In this document: piece after piece, positions 50,746 to 60,781 of the stretch
How positions within the stretch are numbered: position 1 is the stretch's first letter
How the letters are laid out: each line of letters starts with the position of its first letter
NCBI RefSeq assembly: GCF_900215245.1
Contig: NZ_LT907842.1
Coordinates: 434,001-498,000, forward strand
DNA: 64,000 nt
From: Pseudomonas fluorescens
GTDB taxonomy: Bacteria > Pseudomonadota > Gammaproteobacteria > Pseudomonadales > Pseudomonadaceae
Direction: 5' to 3'
The notes under the pieces: generated by a model
Database searches by the model: none
What the model was told of the DNA's origin: nothing
Seen by the model: only the letters and a program-made list of their open reading frames with translations
Made by a program: the position numbers and the translations under genes

Positions 50746-50778
50746 AAAAACGGCGACCCGAGGGTCGCCGTTTTTTTT
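50744..50778. terminator. Bidirectional terminator
   Basis: Stem CGGCGACCC / GGGTCGCCG flanked by A7 on the left and T8 on the right, so it serves both the BenE gene and the convergent yggL gene. It begins inside the BenE stop codon. Confidence 0.93.
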
Positions 50779-50782
50779 AGTA

Positions 50783-51127
50783 TCACTTAGCCGCGTTGAT
50801 CGGCTTTTCCGGATACCACACGTCCAGCAGTGGGCTGACTTCAGCGCTTTTCAGTTCGCTACGGCCTTTGAGCCAGCTTTCGACAGCTACACGCTGTTCT
50901 TCGTTGACCGAGCCACGCTTTTGCAGGCAAACCAGACCGAAGTCATCGCCGCCGACATAGCCCAGACCGTTGGCTTCCATGGCTTCTTTGATGAATGCTT
51001 CGAGGAAAGCGTCGGTAGCTTCTTCACTCAGGTCTTCTTTGAAGTCCAGGTTCAGTTCGAAACCCAGCTCTTGAAATTCATCAACGCACAGTTTTTTGCG
51101 CAGACGCTGGGAACGGTTAGTCGCCAT
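50783..51127 (-). CDS. yggL: YggL family (DUF469) ribosome-associated protein
   Basis: A 114-residue small protein, starting MATNRSQRLRKKLCVDEFQE and containing LGYVGGDDFGLVCLQKRGSV. YggL proteins bind the 50S subunit. The open frame extends to 51388, but AGGA precedes the ATG at 51127 and upstream residues are unlike any YggL. Confidence 0.92.
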   Translation of the reverse strand: MATNRSQRLRKKLCVDEFQELGFELNLDFKEDLSEEATDAFLEAFIKEAMEANGLGYVGGDDFGLVCLQKRGSVNEEQRVAVESWLKGRSELKSAEVSPLLDVWYPEKPINAAK

Positions 51128-51364
51128 TGGAACAATCCTCATAAGTAATAACGGGCGGCACTTTAGCAGTTTAAGGCGGCAATTGCCCGACTCTCTGGGA
51201 CAGGCGGCTATACAACGCTTAAAAAAACGCCGATTACCCGCTATGGTTGCGCTACAAGCGGCTCCAGGTTGGGGCATAATGCCGACAATTTCGTGACCAA
51301 TGAGGGATTTTCTTCCATACCCCTCGCCTTTTTCACCCTTCTCTGCCGTAGGGTTGTATTCCTT

Positions 51365-52840
51365 ATGATCAAATCTTTTCGTTGCCATTCTTTACGCTCA
51401 ATGCTGTTTGCCGGTTTTTTGCTGCCACTGGCCTTTTCCGTTACCGCCGCACCGATCAACAACACCCTGCCGCCAAATGTTCAACAGGCGCTGCAAAAAG
51501 CCAAAATACCGAATACTTCGCTGTCCCTGGTCATGCTGCCGCTGACCGGCCCCGGCACGCCGACCGTGTTCAACGCCGATGTTTCGGTAAACCCGGCGTC
51601 CACCATGAAGCTGGTCACCACTTACGCGGCCCTGGAAATGCTCGGCCCCAACCACCAGTGGAAGACCGAGTTCTACACTGACGGCCCCCTCAGCGGTGGC
51701 GTGTTGCGCGGCAACCTCTACCTCAAGGGCGGTGGCGACCCCAAGCTGAACATGGAAAAACTCTGGCTGCTGATGCGCGACCTGCGCGCCAACGGCGTGC
51801 AACAAGTGACCGGCGACCTGGTGCTGGACCGCAGCTTTTTCAACCAACCGCAATTGCCCGAATTCAATGACGACGGTAACGACGAGAACAAGCCGTTCCT
51901 GGTCAAGCCCGACGCTCTGTTGGTCAACCTCAAGGCCCTGCGCTTCGTGACCCGCAATGATTCGGGCCGGGTGATCGTGTCGGTCGAACCACCGATTGCC
52001 AGCATTCGTATCGACAATCAGGTCAAGGTGTCCAACGCCAAGCAATGCACCGGCGACGTGCGCTACAGCCCCGTAACCGCCGCCGATGGCAGCGTAACCG
52101 TGACCGTCAGTGGTCAATTGGGCGACGGTTGCAGCTCGCAGACTTACCTGTCGCTGCTCGACCATGCCACTTACACCGCCGGCGCCGTGCGCGCGATCTG
52201 GCAGGAGTTGGGCGGCACCATCCAGGGCCGTGATATCCAGGCGCCGGTGCCCAAGGACGCCAAGGTGCTGGCCCGCGCATTTTCGCCGGACCTGGCGGAA
52301 ATCATTCGCGACATCAATAAATACAGCAACAACACCATGGCCCAGCAGTTATTCCTGAGCCTCGGTGCGCAGTTCCGAAACGATGCCGATGGCGACGACG
52401 CCAAGGCCGCACAACGTGTCGTGCGTCAGTGGCTGGCGAAGAAAGGCATCACCGCGCCGCACCTGGTGATGGAGAACGGTTCGGGTCTGTCCCGCGCCGA
52501 ACGGGTCAGCGCCCGCGAGATGGCTGCCATGCTGCAAGCCGCCTGGAAAGGCCCGTATTCAGCGGAATACATCAGCTCGCTGCCGATTGCCGGCACCGAC
52601 GGCACCATGCGTAAACGCCTGAAAACCACCGCCCTGCGCGGCGAAGCCCACGTCAAGACCGGCACCCTGAACACGGTGCGCGCCATCGCTGGCTTCAGCC
52701 GCGACAACAACGGCAATAGCTGGGTGGTGGTGGCGATCCTCAACGACTCGAAGCCGTGGGGCGCTTCGTCGGTGCTGGATCAGGTGCTACTGGATCTGTA
52801 TCGCCAGCCTAAGCTGACGGCATCGGCACCGGTACTCTAA
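51365..52840 (+). CDS. dacB: D-alanyl-D-alanine carboxypeptidase/endopeptidase (PBP4)
   Basis: A 491-residue periplasmic class C penicillin-binding protein that trims peptide stems and cuts cross-links. The signal peptide ends near SVTAAP (residue 29). Active site motifs are S79-TMK (NPASTMKLVTTYA), SNN in DINKYSNNTMAQQL and KTG in HVKTGTLNTVR. The large insert between the first two motifs (about residues 100-290) is typical of PBP4. The ATG at 51365 is chosen because it gives a signal peptide; its ribosome site is weak. Confidence 0.94.
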   Translation: MIKSFRCHSLRSMLFAGFLLPLAFSVTAAPINNTLPPNVQQALQKAKIPNTSLSLVMLPLTGPGTPTVFNADVSVNPASTMKLVTTYAALEMLGPNHQWKTEFYTDGPLSGGVLRGNLYLKGGGDPKLNMEKLWLLMRDLRANGVQQVTGDLVLDRSFFNQPQLPEFNDDGNDENKPFLVKPDALLVNLKALRFVTRNDSGRVIVSVEPPIASIRIDNQVKVSNAKQCTGDVRYSPVTAADGSVTVTVSGQLGDGCSSQTYLSLLDHATYTAGAVRAIWQELGGTIQGRDIQAPVPKDAKVLARAFSPDLAEIIRDINKYSNNTMAQQLFLSLGAQFRNDADGDDAKAAQRVVRQWLAKKGITAPHLVMENGSGLSRAERVSAREMAAMLQAAWKGPYSAEYISSLPIAGTDGTMRKRLKTTALRGEAHVKTGTLNTVRAIAGFSRDNNGNSWVVVAILNDSKPWGASSVLDQVLLDLYRQPKLTASAPVL

Positions 52841-52856
52841 ACGGCAACACAAAACC

Positions 52857-52947
52857 CTGTGGTGGCGGGCTTGCCCGCGAAAGCGATGGATCAGTCGATA
52901 TCGTTGTTGACTGGCACACCGCTTCGCGAGCAATCCGGCGCGCCCAC
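52857..52947. repeat. Degenerate REP doublet
   Basis: Left arm TGGCGGGCTTGCCCGCGAAA, right arm CGCTTCGCGAGCAATCCGGC in inverted orientation, between dacB and the convergent cyclase gene; it touches the cyclase stop codon. Confidence 0.65.
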
Positions 52948-55332
52948 TCAAGCCCGTAATCGTTCCGCCTCCACCCTGTCCCTGCCCGCCTGCTTGGCCA
53001 CATACACCGCCGAATCCGCGCGCAGCAACAGCTCATCTACGCCTTCATCGACCCGCCAACTGGCCACCCCGAAACTGGCGGTCACAACCCCCACGGGTTC
53101 CATCGACGTATTGCGCAGCGACTGCCACAACTCCATCGCCAGGCTGTAAGCCTGATCACCATTGGTGTGCGGGCACAGCACCACGAACTCTTCGCCACCC
53201 AGGCGACAGAACACGTCCGTGCGACGTAGGCGCTGGCTGATGCGCTTGCACACTTCCTGCAGGGCACCATCCCCGACCGCATGCCCGTACTGGTCGTTGA
53301 TGCGCTTGAAGTGATCAATGTCGAACATGATCAACGACAGCGCCCCAGCCGTGCGGTTGAGCCGGTGCATCTCAGCCTTCAGGCGATCCTGAAAATAGCG
53401 TCGGTTATGAATACCCGTCAGCGAGTCGGTAATGGATAACGCGCGCAGCTCCTCCTCGACCCGCTTGAGATCGGAAATATCCGAAACGTAGCCGTGCCAC
53501 AACGTGCCGCCGCCGGGTAACTCCTCCGGCGTCGCTTCGCCGCGAATCCAGCGCAGCCCGCGTTGCGGCAATACCACGCGATACTCTTCGCGCCAATGGC
53601 TCAACTGCAGCGCCGACAGCCGTATCGACAGCCGTACCCGCTCGACGTCCAGAGGGTGGATACGCTCAAAAACCTTGTTCGCGTCGTGCTGCAAGACCCC
53701 GGTTTCGATTTCATAAATATCGCGCATGCCATCGCTGGCGTAGATGAAACGCCCGGTTCCCTGAGGGTCCAGGGTGAACTGGAAGATTCCCCCGGGCACG
53801 TGGGCACTGAGTTTTTTCAGCAAGCGGTCACGCGCAGCCAGCGCTTCGTAGGCGCGTTTCTGCTCGGTGACATCCAGGTAGATCGCCAAGTGCCCGATCC
53901 ACAGGCCATAGTCATCCAGTAACACCGTGGTCAGCATATTCACCGTCAAATGGCTGCCATCCTCACGCAACAGTGTCCATTCCTGCGCCTCGTGCAGGTT
54001 GTCCGGACTTTCCACCAGCATCGCCTGACTCGGCGCAATACGCTTGCCCAACGCCACACTCAAACTGGCAGCGCGTGATTCGAGCTCCAGGGCCAGGTGC
54101 AGGCTCTCCAGCGTCAGCCGCCCCACTACCGCCTCGGACTTGAACCCAAGCATCTGCTCGGCACCGGCATTGAACGTGTTAATCACGCCCCTGAGGTCAG
54201 TGGCAATGATTGCAACCTGAGTGGCCGCATTCAGCACGCTGCGCAATTGCCCATGGGCCCCACGCAGCTCCAGCTCACGCAGACGCAACAGCTCTGTGCG
54301 TTGCTCCACCAGCGCAAGCGCGCGCTGGCGCTGGCTGACCAACACATACAACAAAGCGCTGAGCAGCAGGCTGAGAAGCATGCCCATGGCCAGGATCGTG
54401 CTCATCGAAGAATGGTTGGCCTGGTCGAAGATCTGGCTGGCACGCATACTCAGGGCATACACATGGTCGCCAAGGGTCAGACGGCGCGCGGCAATGAGGT
54501 CACTGCTGCCGACCGAATTGCTGGACGCGTACAGCACGCGCTGCTGAGCGTCGGAGGTGTCGACGATCTGCATCACCAAGTTGTCCCGCTTCGGCTTGGG
54601 CAACCCATCGGCGACCAGCTGGCGCATGCTGATCACCGCCATCACGAAACCGATAGGCTCTTCGCCAACCGGCTTGCTGACGGGCGCCACCAGCAACACA
54701 CCGGCAGCATACGCCGGCTCCACGCCCACCAGTTGCATGGGTTGAGACACCGCCAGCTTGCCGCTTTTCAGCGCGCGCTCAAGCACCGAGCGACGCAACG
54801 GCTGGGCCAACAGGTCAAACCCCAAGGGTGAACCCAGCAGGCTTTGAGTCTGGCTGTACAGCACCGGCACGTATTCATCGCGCTCCGCGGCAGGCGCCAA
54901 CTCACCCGACGCATTCAATTCACGGATCGCGAAGGGTACGCCTCGCTGGCGGGAAATTTCCTGCTCAAATGAGCTGCGTTGATCGCGCCATATGCGTGGC
55001 GCCCAGGCATAGGCGCGGGCGCGCAACAACAAGGGTTGGGCGAAACCATCAAATTCGGCGCGGGAGACATCACTGGAATTGGTGAAAAAACGTTGCAGGC
55101 TTGCCAGGCGTTGCTCCTGGTCTTCAAAACGTTCTTGAAGGCGGGCGTAGCGCTCGTTGACCAGCAACTGGAAACGCTGGTGAACCTGTTGCTGATAAAC
55201 GTCGGCGGCGGCCCAGGCCACGATGATCGTCAGCGTGCAACCTGCCAGTAATACCACCAATGCCACCAGCCAAGCCGACGCCTGTTCACTGATAAAGCCT
55301 AGGATTTTCGGGCGAACAGCTTGCAACGTCAT
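52948..55332 (-). CDS. Membrane diguanylate cyclase (CHASE-PAS-PAS-GGDEF)
   Basis: A 794-residue c-di-GMP synthase candidate. A transmembrane helix (about 20-45), a periplasmic CHASE domain (about 75-270), a second helix (about 305-330) and a coiled coil lead to two PAS domains (about 360-480 and 490-610, with PAC pieces) and a C-terminal GGDEF domain. The active site reads GGEEF (RLGGEEFVVL), which is catalytically competent in the family. RRTD five residues before it is a product-inhibition I-site. The ATG at 55332 is preferred over an upstream GTG. The extracellular signal is unknown. It is convergent with dacB. Confidence 0.92.
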   Translation of the reverse strand: MTLQAVRPKILGFISEQASAWLVALVVLLAGCTLTIIVAWAAADVYQQQVHQRFQLLVNERYARLQERFEDQEQRLASLQRFFTNSSDVSRAEFDGFAQPLLLRARAYAWAPRIWRDQRSSFEQEISRQRGVPFAIRELNASGELAPAAERDEYVPVLYSQTQSLLGSPLGFDLLAQPLRRSVLERALKSGKLAVSQPMQLVGVEPAYAAGVLLVAPVSKPVGEEPIGFVMAVISMRQLVADGLPKPKRDNLVMQIVDTSDAQQRVLYASSNSVGSSDLIAARRLTLGDHVYALSMRASQIFDQANHSSMSTILAMGMLLSLLLSALLYVLVSQRQRALALVEQRTELLRLRELELRGAHGQLRSVLNAATQVAIIATDLRGVINTFNAGAEQMLGFKSEAVVGRLTLESLHLALELESRAASLSVALGKRIAPSQAMLVESPDNLHEAQEWTLLREDGSHLTVNMLTTVLLDDYGLWIGHLAIYLDVTEQKRAYEALAARDRLLKKLSAHVPGGIFQFTLDPQGTGRFIYASDGMRDIYEIETGVLQHDANKVFERIHPLDVERVRLSIRLSALQLSHWREEYRVVLPQRGLRWIRGEATPEELPGGGTLWHGYVSDISDLKRVEEELRALSITDSLTGIHNRRYFQDRLKAEMHRLNRTAGALSLIMFDIDHFKRINDQYGHAVGDGALQEVCKRISQRLRRTDVFCRLGGEEFVVLCPHTNGDQAYSLAMELWQSLRNTSMEPVGVVTASFGVASWRVDEGVDELLLRADSAVYVAKQAGRDRVEAERLRA

Positions 55333-55418
55333 AGGCAACACTCACAACGCCAGCGTGCGGGGGTGTCACTTTGGCTAGGCGTTAAGTTATAGCCATGAGG
55401 CCGGTATTTGACCAGCGT

Positions 55419-55462
55419 AAAAAAGCCGCAAGCCCGGAATAATCCGGGCTTGCGGCTTTTTG
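55419..55462 (-). terminator. Rho-independent terminator of rlmL
   Basis: Nineteen-base-pair perfect stem (AAAAAGCCGCAAGCCCGGA and its complement) with a four-base loop, T-rich at the 3' end on the minus strand. It ends the rlmL transcript and separates it from the cyclase gene. Confidence 0.93.
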
Positions 55463-55491
55463 GTGCAGCGTGATGCGCGGTGCTGCTGCGA

Positions 55492-57756
55492 TCAGCGCGC
55501 GGTGATTTTCCATGCACGGTGGATCTTCGCGTTACGCGCGAAATCCGGGTCGAGGGTTTTGTCGCTGATTTCCTCTACGGCATAGCGTTCACTGAGGTTG
55601 TCCTCAAGCACAAACTTGCGGAAGTTGTTCGAGAAGTACAACACGCCACCCGGTGCCAGGCGCGCCATCGCCAGGTCGAGCAACTGCACGTGGTCGCGCT
55701 GCACGTCGAAGATGCCTTCCATGCGCTTGGAGTTGGAGAAGGTCGGCGGGTCGATGAAGATCAGGTCGAACTCATCGCGGCTGGCTTCCAGCCACGCCAT
55801 CACATCACCCTGCTCCAGACGGTTCTTGTCGGAAAAACCGTTGAGCGAGAAGTTGCGACGCGCCCAGTCCAGGTAGGTTTTGGACAAGTCCACACTGGTA
55901 GTGCTGCGCGCGCCGCCCTTGGCTGCGTGCACACTCGCGGTCGCGGTGTAGCAATACAGGTTGAGGAAACGCTTGCCGGCCGCTTCTTTCTGGATGCGCA
56001 TGCGCATCGGGCGGTGGTCGAGGAACAGACCGGTGTCCAGGTAATCGGTGAGGTTGACCAGCAGCTTCACGCCACCCTCGCTGACCTCGGTGAACTTACC
56101 CTGGGCGCTCTGGCGCTCGTACTGCTTGGTGCCGCTTTGACGCTCACGCCGTTTGACCACGACGCGGCTCTTGTCGACGTTCAACGCCTGAGGAATCGCC
56201 GCCAGTGCATCGAACATGCGTGCCGAGGCTTTCTCCGGGTCGATGGACTTCGGTGCCGCGTACTCCTGGACGTGAACCCAGTCGTGGTACAGGTCGATGG
56301 CCATCGAGTATTCGGGCATGTCGGCATCGTACACACGGTAGCAATCCACCCCTTCACGCTTGGCCCACTTGCCCAGCAGTTTGAGGTTCTTCTGCAAGCG
56401 GTTGGCGAACATCTGCCCGCCTTCGCTCAGACGCGCTTGCTCGACCACTGGAGCCGGTGCTGGCTTGATCGGGTTACCGTTCTTGTTGTACTGGCGCTCT
56501 TGCGGCTCGGTCGGGGCTTGATCGTAAGCGGCTTGCTCGCGTTCAGCCTGACGCTGCTCCGGGGTACGACGCTCGCCAGTGACGAACTGGTCCGGGTTGA
56601 CCTTGATCAACAGCAATTTGCACGGCAACGCGCCGTTCCAGAACGAATACTGTTTGTGGCTGCGAATGCCCATGCGCTTGCCCAGGTCCGGCGCGCCGGT
56701 AAACACCGCCGCTTCCCAGCCCATACACGCCTGGCGCAGACGCTCGCCGAGGTTCTGGTAGAGGTATAACAGGCTGGCCTCGTCACCCAGGCGCTCGCCG
56801 TAGGGTGGGTTGCAGATCACCAGGCCTTTCTGGTTCTGGTCGGGGCGCGGCTCGAAAGTGCCGACTTCGCCCTGATACACCTTGATCCAGTGGCTCAAGC
56901 CTGCGCGTTCGATGTTGTTGCGGGCGGGCTGGATCAGGCGCGGGTCAGCTTCGTAACCACGCACCCACAGCGGCGGCTTGTTCATGCCGATGGCGGCACG
57001 CTCACTGGCTTCGGCGTGCAGCTTCTTCCACAACGCCGGGACGTGACCCAGCCAGGTGGTGAAACCCCACAGTTCGCGGTTGAGGTTGGGCGCCATGTCG
57101 GCGGCGATCATTGCGCCTTCCACCAGGAAGGTACCCACGCCGCACATCGGGTCCGTCAGCGCGCCGCCTTCGGCAGCGATGCGCGGCCAGCCGGCGCGAA
57201 TCAAAATCGCAGCGGCCAGGTTTTCCTTCAACGGCGCCGCGCCCTGCTGCAGGCGGTAACCGCGCTGGTGCAGGCTGTGGCCGGAGAGGTCGAGGGAGAG
57301 AATCGCTTCGCCACGGTCCAGGCGCAGGTGGATACGCAGGTCCGGGTTGATCTTGTCGATAGACGGGCGTTCGCCGGTCGGGGTGCGCAGCTTGTCGACA
57401 ATCGCATCCTTGACCTTCAGCGCGCCGAAGTGGGTGTTGTCGATGCCCGAGCCATGACCGCTGAATTCCACGGCCAAGGTGCCGTCCGGGACCATGTGGT
57501 CAGCCCATTCGATATCCAGCACGCCGTGGTACAGGTCTTCGGCGTCCTTCATCGGGAAGCGCTTGAGCACCAGCAGCACGCGGTTGGCCAAGCGCGACCA
57601 GAGGCACAGGCGGTAAGCCGTTTCCATGTCGGCCATGCCGCGCACGGCCGAGGTGTGCTCGCGGGCTTCCTCAAGGCCAAGCCCGACGGCTTCCTCGATC
57701 AGCAGGCCTTCGAGGCCCTTGGGGCAAGTGAGGAAGAGTTCAAAACGGTCCGACAT
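55492..57756 (-). CDS. rlmL: Bifunctional 23S rRNA methyltransferase RlmKL
   Basis: A 754-residue fusion of RlmL (m2G2445) and RlmK (m7G2069). The N-terminal half has a THUMP domain and a methyltransferase with LTDPMCGVGTFLVEGAMIAA and catalytic VICNPPYGERLG. The C-terminal half has a PUA-like segment and a second Rossmann domain (FLNLYCYTATASVHAAKGGA, FDLIFIDPPTFSNSKRM). The ATG at 57756 (MSDRFELFL) has GGA six bases upstream; an ATG two codons earlier is possible. Confidence 0.95.
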   Translation of the reverse strand: MSDRFELFLTCPKGLEGLLIEEAVGLGLEEAREHTSAVRGMADMETAYRLCLWSRLANRVLLVLKRFPMKDAEDLYHGVLDIEWADHMVPDGTLAVEFSGHGSGIDNTHFGALKVKDAIVDKLRTPTGERPSIDKINPDLRIHLRLDRGEAILSLDLSGHSLHQRGYRLQQGAAPLKENLAAAILIRAGWPRIAAEGGALTDPMCGVGTFLVEGAMIAADMAPNLNRELWGFTTWLGHVPALWKKLHAEASERAAIGMNKPPLWVRGYEADPRLIQPARNNIERAGLSHWIKVYQGEVGTFEPRPDQNQKGLVICNPPYGERLGDEASLLYLYQNLGERLRQACMGWEAAVFTGAPDLGKRMGIRSHKQYSFWNGALPCKLLLIKVNPDQFVTGERRTPEQRQAEREQAAYDQAPTEPQERQYNKNGNPIKPAPAPVVEQARLSEGGQMFANRLQKNLKLLGKWAKREGVDCYRVYDADMPEYSMAIDLYHDWVHVQEYAAPKSIDPEKASARMFDALAAIPQALNVDKSRVVVKRRERQSGTKQYERQSAQGKFTEVSEGGVKLLVNLTDYLDTGLFLDHRPMRMRIQKEAAGKRFLNLYCYTATASVHAAKGGARSTTSVDLSKTYLDWARRNFSLNGFSDKNRLEQGDVMAWLEASRDEFDLIFIDPPTFSNSKRMEGIFDVQRDHVQLLDLAMARLAPGGVLYFSNNFRKFVLEDNLSERYAVEEISDKTLDPDFARNAKIHRAWKITAR

Positions 57757-58154
57757 GGGCATTCCAGGCTTTTCAGCAATAAATGAACGGGCGACGCATC
57801 GCCGGCTCGGTTTTCAATCAAGCACTTTTCTTGAAGAGTGCTCGCGTGACACGAATGTGCCGTTCCACCCCGGCTGCCGGGCCTTTCGACCGAAATTTCC
57901 GGGGCAGATAAACAATTGTTTGCAACAAGAGGAAATATTCCGACCCTTCGTCGAATAATAACCGACTGCAACGGGCGGACATTCTCACTAAAGGATTAAA
58001 CCCATCCTCTTTGCAAGGCACATCATAGCTGGCTTTGCCCAATAAATGGGGCGAAAAGCCATCCCAGCTTATGGCTATAGCATCGTTATCGTTACGTGCT
58101 TATGACAAAACGATCATTGAATCCATGTGACCTATTGGTTAGAACTCAACACAG
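57757..58154. other. Gap between rlmL and the rmf leader
   Basis: About 400 bases with no convincing gene. The right half is AT-richer than the surroundings and should hold the divergent rlmL and rmf promoters; I could not assign -10/-35 boxes with confidence. Confidence 0.6.
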
Positions 58155-58248
58155 GTTGGCGCCGTAACGACGCCGACACATTGGCTCGCCACGCCGGCAG
58201 CGAGCCCACCAACGGCAGAAAAACTCTGCCCGGCCTCACACGAGGCCG
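58155..58248 (+). ncRNA. Structured leader of rmf (rmf RNA motif candidate)
   Basis: Four stem-loops in a row: 58155-58177 (GTTGGCG/CGCCGAC, one G-U), 58183-58206 (GGCTCG/CGAGCC), 58214-58230 (GGCAGA/TCTGCC) and 58231-58248 (CGGCCTC/GAGGCCG). The last ends 39 bases before the rmf start. A conserved rmf RNA motif upstream of Pseudomonas rmf genes has been described by comparative genomics; identity with this structure is my inference. Confidence 0.72.
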
Positions 58249-58287
58249 AAGGATATCTACACAGTCAACAAGTGAGGGAAACACCCT

Positions 58288-58503
58288 ATGAGAAGACTTA
58301 AGCGTGATCCGTTGGAAAGAGCATTTTTACGCGGATATCAGTATGGCGTTCATGGCAAATCCCGTGAGCTTTGCCCATTTACTCTACCGTCGGTACGCCA
58401 AGCCTGGATTAACGGCTGGCGAGAAGGACGCGGCGACAATTGGGACGGTATGACCGGCACTGCGGGGATCCACAGACTCAACGAACTTCACGCCGTCGGC
58501 TAA
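58288..58503 (+). CDS. rmf: Ribosome modulation factor
   Basis: A 71-residue basic protein that pairs 70S ribosomes into inactive 100S dimers in stationary phase. It matches the family over its first 55 residues (MRRLKRDPLERAFLRGYQYG, PSVRQAWINGWREGR). GTGAGGGAAA precedes the ATG. A structured leader precedes it and a terminator follows. Confidence 0.95.
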   Translation: MRRLKRDPLERAFLRGYQYGVHGKSRELCPFTLPSVRQAWINGWREGRGDNWDGMTGTAGIHRLNELHAVG

Positions 58504-58591
58504 CACAGGGCACTTAATCCGACAAACCACTTAGTAGATTATGTAACGACTTAACCACGCACGTCCTATCCGGGCGGCGGGCTTCGGCCCA

Positions 58592-58616
58592 GGGGGCTCC
58601 TAATGGAGCCCTTTTT
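58592..58616 (+). terminator. Rho-independent terminator after rmf
   Basis: GGGCTCC-TAAT-GGAGCCC followed by T5, about 90 bases after the rmf stop. The 3' untranslated stretch before it also holds a CCGGGC/GCCCAG-type pairing. Confidence 0.88.
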
Positions 58617-58630
58617 AATGGTCGATAGGT

Positions 58631-59656
58631 TCAGGCCTTCGGCAACGCGGCAATCGCATCCACCGACTCGCGAATCAACGCCGGGCCCTTATAGATAAAG
58701 CCGGAGTACAACTGCACCAGGCTCGCGCCCGCCGCAATCTTCTCGGCGGCGTGCTTGCCTTCGGTGATGCCGCCCACGGCGATAATCGGCAAACGCCCCG
58801 CCAGTTCAGCGGCCAGCACCTTAACGATATGGGTGCTCTTGTCACGCACCGGCGCACCCGACAGGCCGCCCGCTTCATCACCATGCGCCAACCCTTCAAC
58901 GCCGACACGGCTGAGGGTGGTGTTGGTAGCAATCACCGCGTCCATACCCGAATCGACCAAGGCCTGGGCAACCAGAGCAGTTTCTTCATCACTCATGTCT
59001 GGGGCAATCTTGATGGCCAACGGCACGCGCTTGCCATGGCGCACCGTCAGGTCTTCCTGACGCTGACGCAAGGCTTCAAGCAATTGCTTGAGGGAATCAC
59101 CAAACTGCAGGCTGCGCAGGCCGGGGGTGTTGGGTGAACTGACGTTGACCGTGACATAGCTGGCGTGGGCGTAAACCTTGTCCAGGCAGATCAGGTAATC
59201 ATCGACGGCGCGCTCTACCGGGGTATCGAAGTTCTTGCCGATATTGATACCGAGAATGCCCTTGTACTTCGCTGCCTGAACCCGCGACAGCAGGTGATCA
59301 ACGCCCAGGTTGTTGAAGCCCATGCGGTTGATGATCGCCTCGGCTTCCGGCAAACGAAAGATGCGCGGCTTAGGGTTGCCCGGTTGCGGCCGTGGCGTCA
59401 CGGTGCCGATTTCGACAAAGCCGAAACCCAGTTGCGCGAAGCCGTCGATGGCCGCGCCATTCTTGTCCAGGCCGGCAGCCAGCCCGACCGGGTTGGGGAA
59501 ATCGAGCCCCATCACCGTCACCGGCATTTTTGCCGGTGCCTTGCATACCAGGCCATTGAGCCCCAGGCGACCACCGGCACCGATCAAGTCCAGGGACAGA
59601 TCGTGAGAGGTTTCCGGGGAGAGTTTGAACAACAACTGGCGGGCCAGGGTATACAT
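58631..59656 (-). CDS. pyrD: Dihydroorotate dehydrogenase (class 2)
   Basis: A 341-residue membrane-associated, quinone-dependent enzyme making orotate for pyrimidine synthesis. The N-terminal amphipathic helix [20 protein letters not shown] marks class 2. FMN and substrate motifs are [34 protein letters not shown] with the catalytic serine, and [10 protein letters not shown]. The ATG at 59656 gives the family length. Confidence 0.96.
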   Translation of the reverse strand: MYTLARQLLFKLSPETSHDLSLDLIGAGGRLGLNGLVCKAPAKMPVTVMGLDFPNPVGLAAGLDKNGAAIDGFAQLGFGFVEIGTVTPRPQPGNPKPRIFRLPEAEAIINRMGFNNLGVDHLLSRVQAAKYKGILGINIGKNFDTPVERAVDDYLICLDKVYAHASYVTVNVSSPNTPGLRSLQFGDSLKQLLEALRQRQEDLTVRHGKRVPLAIKIAPDMSDEETALVAQALVDSGMDAVIATNTTLSRVGVEGLAHGDEAGGLSGAPVRDKSTHIVKVLAAELAGRLPIIAVGGITEGKHAAEKIAAGASLVQLYSGFIYKGPALIRESVDAIAALPKA

Positions 59657-59742
59657 GGGCGGGCTAGACTCGGATGGCGGCGAAAGGTGGCGCCGATTAT
59701 AGCCGGGGTGGCACGCCAGGTGCGAGGCGTGCCGTCCAATCG

Positions 59743-60198
59743 TCAATGGCGTTGCGCGACCAGCACTTCATAACGAGCCCAGATCTTTCGTGCATAACGT
59801 AAGCGCAGTGCCTCACGCTCAGGTGCAGCGCCCGCGTTGTATGAGCCAATCGCTGTCCAGTTGTATCCGAAGCGCTGGATAAACTCGGCGAGGATCGAGG
59901 CGCCCACTTCAATCGACAAACAAGGCTCACTCAGCAGCCGCTCCTGGGTAATCCCCTGCTTGAGCAGGCGAGGCAAGTGCATGCTGTTGATTTGCATCAA
60001 ACCGATATCTCGCGAGCCATCGCTGTTGCCGGTGTTCAAGGCTTGCGCCTGGTACCCCGACTCTACAGCAGCAATAGCCTGCAACAGCTCCGGTTCGATG
60101 TCGTAGCGACGGGCTACGTCATCCCAGCAACTTGCCCAGGCGGGAAGACTGCCTATCAACAGGCTCAACAGTAAGCTTTTGCACAGGCGCTTAATCAT
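59743..60198 (-). CDS. Lytic transglycosylase, IagB/IpgF-like
   Basis: A 151-residue exported muramidase-fold enzyme with a signal peptide (cleavage near AWAS, residue 22). Catalytic glutamate is in [20 protein letters not shown] and [10 protein letters not shown] complete the SLT signature. Single-domain enzymes of this kind (IagB, IpgF, HrpH-type) open peptidoglycan for type III secretion systems. Its start overlaps the stop of the winged-helix gene by 8 bases, so they form an operon with each other, and a type III secretin gene lies just upstream. Confidence 0.87.
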   Translation of the reverse strand: MIKRLCKSLLLSLLIGSLPAWASCWDDVARRYDIEPELLQAIAAVESGYQAQALNTGNSDGSRDIGLMQINSMHLPRLLKQGITQERLLSEPCLSIEVGASILAEFIQRFGYNWTAIGSYNAGAAPEREALRLRYARKIWARYEVLVAQRH

Positions 60199-60592
60199 GG
60201 TTCACCTGGCCACAGGCCGAACAGATGCGCTGCGTACGTCCCAGCCCTGCCTGTCGAGGTTCGTGTTGCTGGACGTTCACGGCACAGGTAAAGCGGTAGC
60301 CCCTGCCATAAATCGTCTTGATAAACCTTTTGTCCATCTTCAAGTGTTTGCGCAACGCATAGATGCAGCGGGTGAGCGACTCTTCTGCAACCTCTCCACG
60401 CGGCCAGACCCACTCAAGCAAACGATCCTTAGTGATCAGCGCCCCCTCGGACGCCAGCAGCAGCCGCAGCACATGCCACTCCTTGGGTGGCAGCTGAATG
60501 TCCACACCTTCGCCGGTCAACCGTCCATCGCCATGCAAGGTCCACCCGGCAAACACCGACGAGGCCGTCGGCCCTTCATTCGTGAGGGTCAT
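60191..60592 (-). CDS. Winged-helix regulator, OmpR/ToxR/HilA type
   Basis: A 133-residue stand-alone DNA-binding domain of the OmpR C-terminal family (LPPKEWHVLRLLLASEGALI, then SLTRCIYALRKHLKMDKRFI and IYGRGYRF). There is no receiver domain and no membrane segment, unlike OmpR or CadC; this resembles the N-terminal part of HilA. The ATG at 60592 has GAGG five bases upstream; an in-frame GTG at 60610 is less likely. A C-terminal CSAC pair might bind metal or form a disulfide. It is co-transcribed with the transglycosylase gene. Confidence 0.83.
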   Translation of the reverse strand: MTLTNEGPTASSVFAGWTLHGDGRLTGEGVDIQLPPKEWHVLRLLLASEGALITKDRLLEWVWPRGEVAEESLTRCIYALRKHLKMDKRFIKTIYGRGYRFTCAVNVQQHEPRQAGLGRTQRICSACGQVNHD

Positions 60593-60781
60593 ACACACCT
60601 CTGCATCCACCTACTGACATTGAATTCCTTGTTTCCAGAAACGGCGAAACGCCAACCCCGCGACTATAAAAACCTGAACCTGGGACAGCGTTAGGAAAAG
60701 ACCCATGCATTCGAGGCTTTCGGCGGGTAACGCGTAGGACTTTTCGCCGGCACGCTCAACAAGCGCGCTTAAACGGCTTTT

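Noticed and set aside
57626..57958. A 110-codon plus-strand frame at the start of rlmL
   Set aside because: Overlaps rlmL coding sequence and the upstream gap; no start signals and low coding character.
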